A stretch of 64,000 bases of DNA, from the NCBI GenBank assembly GCA_035771165.1, contig JAWNZC010000322.1:434001-498000 (forward strand), read 5' to 3'. The stretch comes from Paragorgia papillata. Its lineage: Eukaryota; Cnidaria; Anthozoa; Scleralcyonacea; Coralliidae. Under the pieces are notes generated by a model that worked only from the letters and a program-made list of their open reading frames with translations, ran no database searches and was not told where the DNA came from. Shown piece by piece: positions 46,101 through 52,100 of this stretch. Position 1 is the stretch's first letter. Every line of letters begins with the position of its first letter. The position numbers and the translations under genes are program-made.

Positions 46101-49100
46101 AGCGCCAAGATAAATACTGAACTTGGCGTGAAGAAGCAATGCATTCCTATATAATTTCGGGTTCTTGTCCGCCATTTCTTATGGAGCTGTTGCTAGGTTG
46201 CCAGGGTCTTAACCGCTGTTATTATTATTAAATGTGACTGTGGATTCGGAAATAATAACCGAAATTTATGCGGCAATTTTTGTGAGTATGAGTGTACAGG
46301 CCTGTCTAGACGATTAAACCTTTTGTAATTTGATATTTGGGTAAGAAATGGGTCAATAAGACATTTTAGCGAATAACTCTACTTTAATTTATTGCTATAG
46401 ACTTCTGTTTATAGCCGAAATGATCGATATTTAGCCATCAGAATTTTCAAATTAATATTTCCATCTAAATATGAGCCCACAGGCCACTGCCGCTGAGTGT
46501 CCTGGATTTCTAGCCATGTATTACGAACTGGTTTACTCAGTACTGACTGCAAGTATGGATGATTAGTCTCCAGTCTATTCCTTTCCTTTCTGAAATTTGT
46601 TCAACTTTCTCGTGATATTTTTAAAATCCAATAAACCTCCATTGTAGAAGTTTATTATATGGCACGAAATACTTCCGGTAAAATCACGCGCCGTAATTGG
46701 TTGCTGACGTTGCGAGATTTCACCGTAATGCCCGCGGGCATTATGAAAATTGTTAATGCCCTACGATTGGAAACAAACAAAAAATCCTAATAAGAAAGTT
46801 ACTGCTGCAAAACGACGAAAATAAATGAAATAAATGACAATGAACATTACAAAAGTAAATTTTAGCAATCAGAGGAGAAAGAAACAACAGAAAATAACAC
46901 TAGTCCAGCGTTTAATTTTGACGAAGTTAAAGGAAGCAAAGACGAAGAAACACAAGATTAATTTTGTAATAAAAAGTGTCATATAATAAACTACTTAATA
47001 ACCTCGTCCATTCGGTCGTCTTTACGGTAAAATATATCAAACCCCAGTCTTGAAAGTATTAATCTCGCTATCACTCGGTCAATACAAAAAGACCTCGGTT
47101 TCAGATAGAGGTACTGTATAGGGATTGAAATGAAATAATTACTAACTACTTATAACAACCGAGTGTGAGGTCTTTAAAAGTGTATGAAAACAATAAAGAT
47201 TTTGATTTCTAGTTCATTTCAGTATTTTTGTGAATATTTTTTCACTCAAACATATAACAAGGGTGGCTGGTTCAAATGTCAATATTACAGAGACATATAT
47301 AATTTTAAATAAGTCACAAATCAATTTTGCTTCCGTCTTTCAGCGCTGTCAAGATTTGCAAAGAAGGAAATACACGCGTTTTTTGAAACATATATTCGAA
47401 GAAAAGCCTTACCACACCTGACCTTTCCAGTTTTTCCAGTAAAGACCTACCTAATATAAACAAGTTTTCTGATTGGCTATAAGTAACCAAAGTAATAAAA
47501 GTATTATCAATTCGTTCCCATGCCCCTTACTCATTAGGGTTAAGGGCAGAAGCCGCCTTCTGATAAAACGCCTAGTGCAACTATATTAAAATTTTATTTA
47601 GATTATTCATCGCGATCTGGCTGCCAGAAATATCCTTATTGGTGAAAATGAGATAGCAAAATTGTCTGATTTTGGGTTGGCTAGAAACATAAGTGAAAGT
47701 GAACAATATGTCAGAAATAAGCAGGTAAATAAATTAATCAAAACTGCAGCGAAATATCTTTAATATTCTTTTATTTAATTTTTTTGTTGTATTTTTGTTT
47801 CTTTGTTTGTTTTGTGTTATATTGCCAGTTGTTTTTTCTTGTTTTGTTTTGTTTTGTTTTGTTTTGTTTGTTTTGTTTTGTTTTGTTTTGTTTGTTTGTT
47901 TATCTGTTTGTTTAGCAGTGGCATAAAGTCATTCGAGTTCATCATCATTCGTCTCGCCTGGGTTGCGTCTATATCTAGTAGTGACTCGACCTTGCTCCAT
48001 ACTACCTTAGGCGTTCTCCTATCAAACAAGACAGCCTTCTGAAGTGCGCTGTTATCCAGTCTGCATATATGTGCGGTGTATTTTAGAACTTGAATATTAC
48101 AAATGTCTCGAATAGGAAGTGATTGTGTTATTTCACGCAGTCGTGAATTGCAAATCTTGAAGGCCCAATTGATTTCATCTTCCACCTGGCTCTTCGGATC
48201 AATGCCTTTCTTCCGTACATTTCTCTTAGGCGCATTATTGCGTTCATACCCTCCCCGTACCATTTTCCGTAGGAACCCATGCCATATAGCCTCAATCTTT
48301 TGTAGCTCTTTCTCGGTCAATTCCCATACCTGTACGCTATACAGCAGGCGTGACCGAACACACGCTGTACGAAATTTCATTCTCGTCGAAAGTTTGATGC
48401 GATCGATAATAGAATAGAATAGAATAGAATAAAACTTTATTTTACGAGGGAAAAGACGTATTAACCGTAAAGGTTATCTAACATACGGCCCTCACAATAT
48501 TACAATATTTACAAATACAACAGACATAACTAATACACTATATATGGAAATAATGTCAAGTGATAAACTAGTCAAGTAGAAACACATTTACAATTCAATA
48601 AAAAATTACAATTGGCGCAAAAAAGGTCTTCCAGATGGTTAATACAGGTAAGTTTATGAAGAAAGTTACGGAGTTTGCGTTTAGTAGTAGTTAATCTTAA
48701 CGTGAAAGCATCAGAAGTACATGCACGTGACATGGCAAGCTGTTTGCAATCACTATCTAAGGCGTTAAAGAGAATTGAGGCGCTGTAGAGAAATGTTTGT
48801 TTACCAGAATTAGTGCGCGGGTAAGGGAGCTTAAGGTCATATAAGCAGGCTCTAGTACGAGCGTGTTGTCGAGTGGCAGATAAGAAATTGAACATAAATT
48901 TAAAAGACGGTGGAGCATTAGGATTGATTAGCATATTTAATAGTAGAAGAAGCTTCCTAAACTTAATTAGATCAAAAATTGGAATCCACTTAAGCTGGGG
49001 AAAAAGGAGAACAGAAGGAGTAGAATACTCAGCATCTAAGATAATGCGTGCTGCACGCTTTTGAAGGCGAAGAATTATTTGCAAAAGTGTTTTGGAACAA

Positions 49101-52100
49101 TTACCCCAAGTGACAGAGCAGTAAATAATATTGGCATGAATGCAGGAGTTATAAAAACGAAGAGCACAATCTTTAGTTAAGAAAGGCTTAATCCGGCGCA
49201 GTAATGCAAGTCTACTATTGCGGGTTGAACATAAGTTTTCGATGTGATTAGTCCAAGTTAAATGGCTGTCTAAGGTCACACCCAGTACTTTAGCTTGCGT
49301 GACCTGTTCAATTTCTTCGCTGTTTAATGTGACCGAGAGAGATCGATCAGAAATACCCCTTAATTGTTGGATGGAATGGATGAGCATGGTTTTAGTCTTG
49401 GATGTGTTAGCTACCATCCTGTTTTGCTCCGTCCAAGCTGAGATATCATTAGCAACAAGATTAAGATTTACATGTAAATCATGAATAGAAGAACCTATTG
49501 TTAGTATAGTGGTGTCATCTGCAAACATTATAGAATTTGAGTGTGATAGTTGAGAAGGAAGATCATTAATAAATAATATGAAAAAAAGGAAGCACATGCT
49601 TAAACTCGTTCCATTTCTCAAACGCAGCACCGATCCTAGCATAGAGGAATTTGGAGTCATCATCCGTGATTGTATATCCAAGGTATCGAAATTTTCGGAC
49701 ATTTTTTATTTTGATATCTTTCACAGTTACCAGTGTTTCTTTATCCATAATATTTTCATCAACATTAAATACCATTTTCTCTGTCTTATTATACGACATC
49801 TGGAATCCAAACCGAGTAAAAGTTCTGTCATAAATCTATAATATGTCCTGTAGTTCTTCATTTGAGTTACCAAATGCCACCTCATCGTCTGCATACAGTA
49901 CTTCGGTAATATGCTTTATGCCAGCAGTGGGTGACCTACTTCGAAGTAGTGGTGTGCGTCGGATCGGATTGACCCCTTATAATCCGAGGGTTTGCCAAAA
50001 CTGTCAATCCGAATCCGATCCGATCCGAAGCCAAAAAATCGTAGTCCGATCCGATCCGAAAACAGCTGCTCAAATCCGATTCGGTCCGAAAAAATTAAAA
50101 CACCGGATATATGTTGCAATAGTTGCGCAAACTTTCCGAAAAGAAAACCAATGAACAAATAAATTTAAGAAAACTACTATAAAATAATAATCTTATGCAA
50201 TAGTAACGTTCATATGTTGTGCAATGTGCATACAACTAGTGAATTTGTTAATTTTGTGACAAAAACAATGACAAAAGTGAATCTGATGCGGGTAAAAAGT
50301 GCAAAATCCGATTCGATCCGATCTGAGAAAAGAAGAACAAAATCCGATCCGATCCGATCCAATCCGAGAAAAAAAGAACAAAATCCGATCCGATCCGATC
50401 CGATCGATAAAAGTTTAGTCCGAATCCGATCGGATCGGATTCGGATTCGGATCGGATTCGCACACCTCTACTTCGAAGTTCTCTTGGGGATGCAGTACTC
50501 AATTTTAAACCTGCCTTTGGATATTTTTCCAACACCTCGTGACGTGCAATTCTCACCACCAAATTCATATAGATATTGAATATCAATGGAGATTCCAACG
50601 CGCCCTGACGGCATCCTACAAAGGTCTCGAAGAAACGCATGGTTCCTTTGATGCAAGCTTTTGTTCCAGTGTACAGAGCGCGTAGTACTGCCACCAGGTG
50701 TGGACACTTTAGCCGAATTTCAAGACACCTAAAAAGAGCATCTCGTGGTATCCAATCATATGCAGCTTTCAGGTCAATAAAGGCCACATCAAACAGGAGC
50801 TTTTGACTTCATTGCCTTCTCAAGTATGTGACGTACGGTGTATATGGCGTCGCACGTTGATCATCTATTTGCTCGGAATGCAAATTGAGATTGTGATAGG
50901 ATTTGTTCATATGTCTCCCTGAATCTCTCCACGATAATCCCAGGTACTACTTTGGATAGGGTTACTATAATGCTCAGACCTCTATAATTCTCTGCTAATG
51001 ACTTCAAACCCTTCTTGTGCAGGCACGTTATACTTGCAACTAGCCACTTGGTTACTAGTCCTACCAGAAGCACAAGATACGTCAACAGCCTTTCCGACTT
51101 TGAATATTTCAACTGTTCTGCATACATTTTGTCTGTGCCTTGACATTTGTTATTGTTTAGTCTCTTCATACTATCCTCGATTTCAAACGATCTGGTACTG
51201 CGGTTTTGATTGTTGGTAGATCCTGTGCTGGTAATATATGTGGAAAGCTCTCAGGGTTTTCCAATTCCGGCTGCTGTTCATATGTACGGGGCCCAAAGTG
51301 CTTTGAGAAATGCTCCTCTAACTTTTCCGGTTGAATTAGCAGTTTATCCCGCTTTGGCAGTGATGTATGTTGTTTCATCAACCTAAACTCCTCCTCAGCA
51401 TGACGTTGTTCACTGGCAAAGTTCAGTTGTTCTGTTTTCTTCTGGAAATATGCATTCTTGAGTTTTGTACGTAACTTTCTTACTTCATATGCCAGGCATT
51501 TCTTTTTCTCTGAATCCTTCTCGTTACGCTGTCGGAGCACAAGTTCCTGATAATCACCATTCGTCCATAGTTGTTCATCTTTTTTCTCTATTCTATTTGG
51601 GATTGTCTCTTTAGACGCTTGCTGAATGGCATTTACCACCATCTCCTCGATCTCATCTATTTGTTGCGACATTGGCTGAGCTTACAGGAGGCAGTCAAGT
51701 TTCATATTATAGGCATCTTGAACAGCAGAGTCGTCTCTCAGGCATGTAACATCTGGGAACGCCAAAGGAGCAATCTTCTTTCGAAATATGCTTTTTTGTT
51801 TCTTTGTTGGAAAGCAGGCGTACGTACATAACGAAAATTCGGTGATCAGACTCGAAGGGGTGACTTTGCATTGGGTACACTCTGCAGTTCTTAGCAGCAC
51901 GTTTAACGTACCATTCAGTCATGATGTAGTCGAGTCTCCGTTTGTACCCAAGATTGGACTTAAAGGACCACCTGTGTAAGTTCATCAGGTCGTTTAATTT
52001 AAAAAAGAAAATAATTTAAATAAATTAAATTCGATTAAAAACGGTAATTACGATTTTCTGGGTCACTTAAATCAAAAATCGTAACAAGACTCACTAGCGG

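Larger units (their letters stand above)
47830..51985 (-). pseudogene. LINE-A: APE-type non-LTR retrotransposon, interrupted, intron 17
   Basis: Minus-strand pieces in order: endonuclease C-terminus (51707-51985; [18 protein letters not shown] and SDHRIF); linker (51166-51672); reverse transcriptase start (50861-51169; [15 protein letters not shown]); palm (about 50480-50787; [18 protein letters not shown] and [17 protein letters not shown]); thumb (49580-49799; [12 protein letters not shown]); and C-terminus (47900-48380; [19 protein letters not shown]). The YADD box region is lost between pieces. A hAT MITE (49947-50470) and LINE-B (48406-49585) are inserted in it, and frameshifts separate other pieces. 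5'-truncated and dead. Confidence 0.85.
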
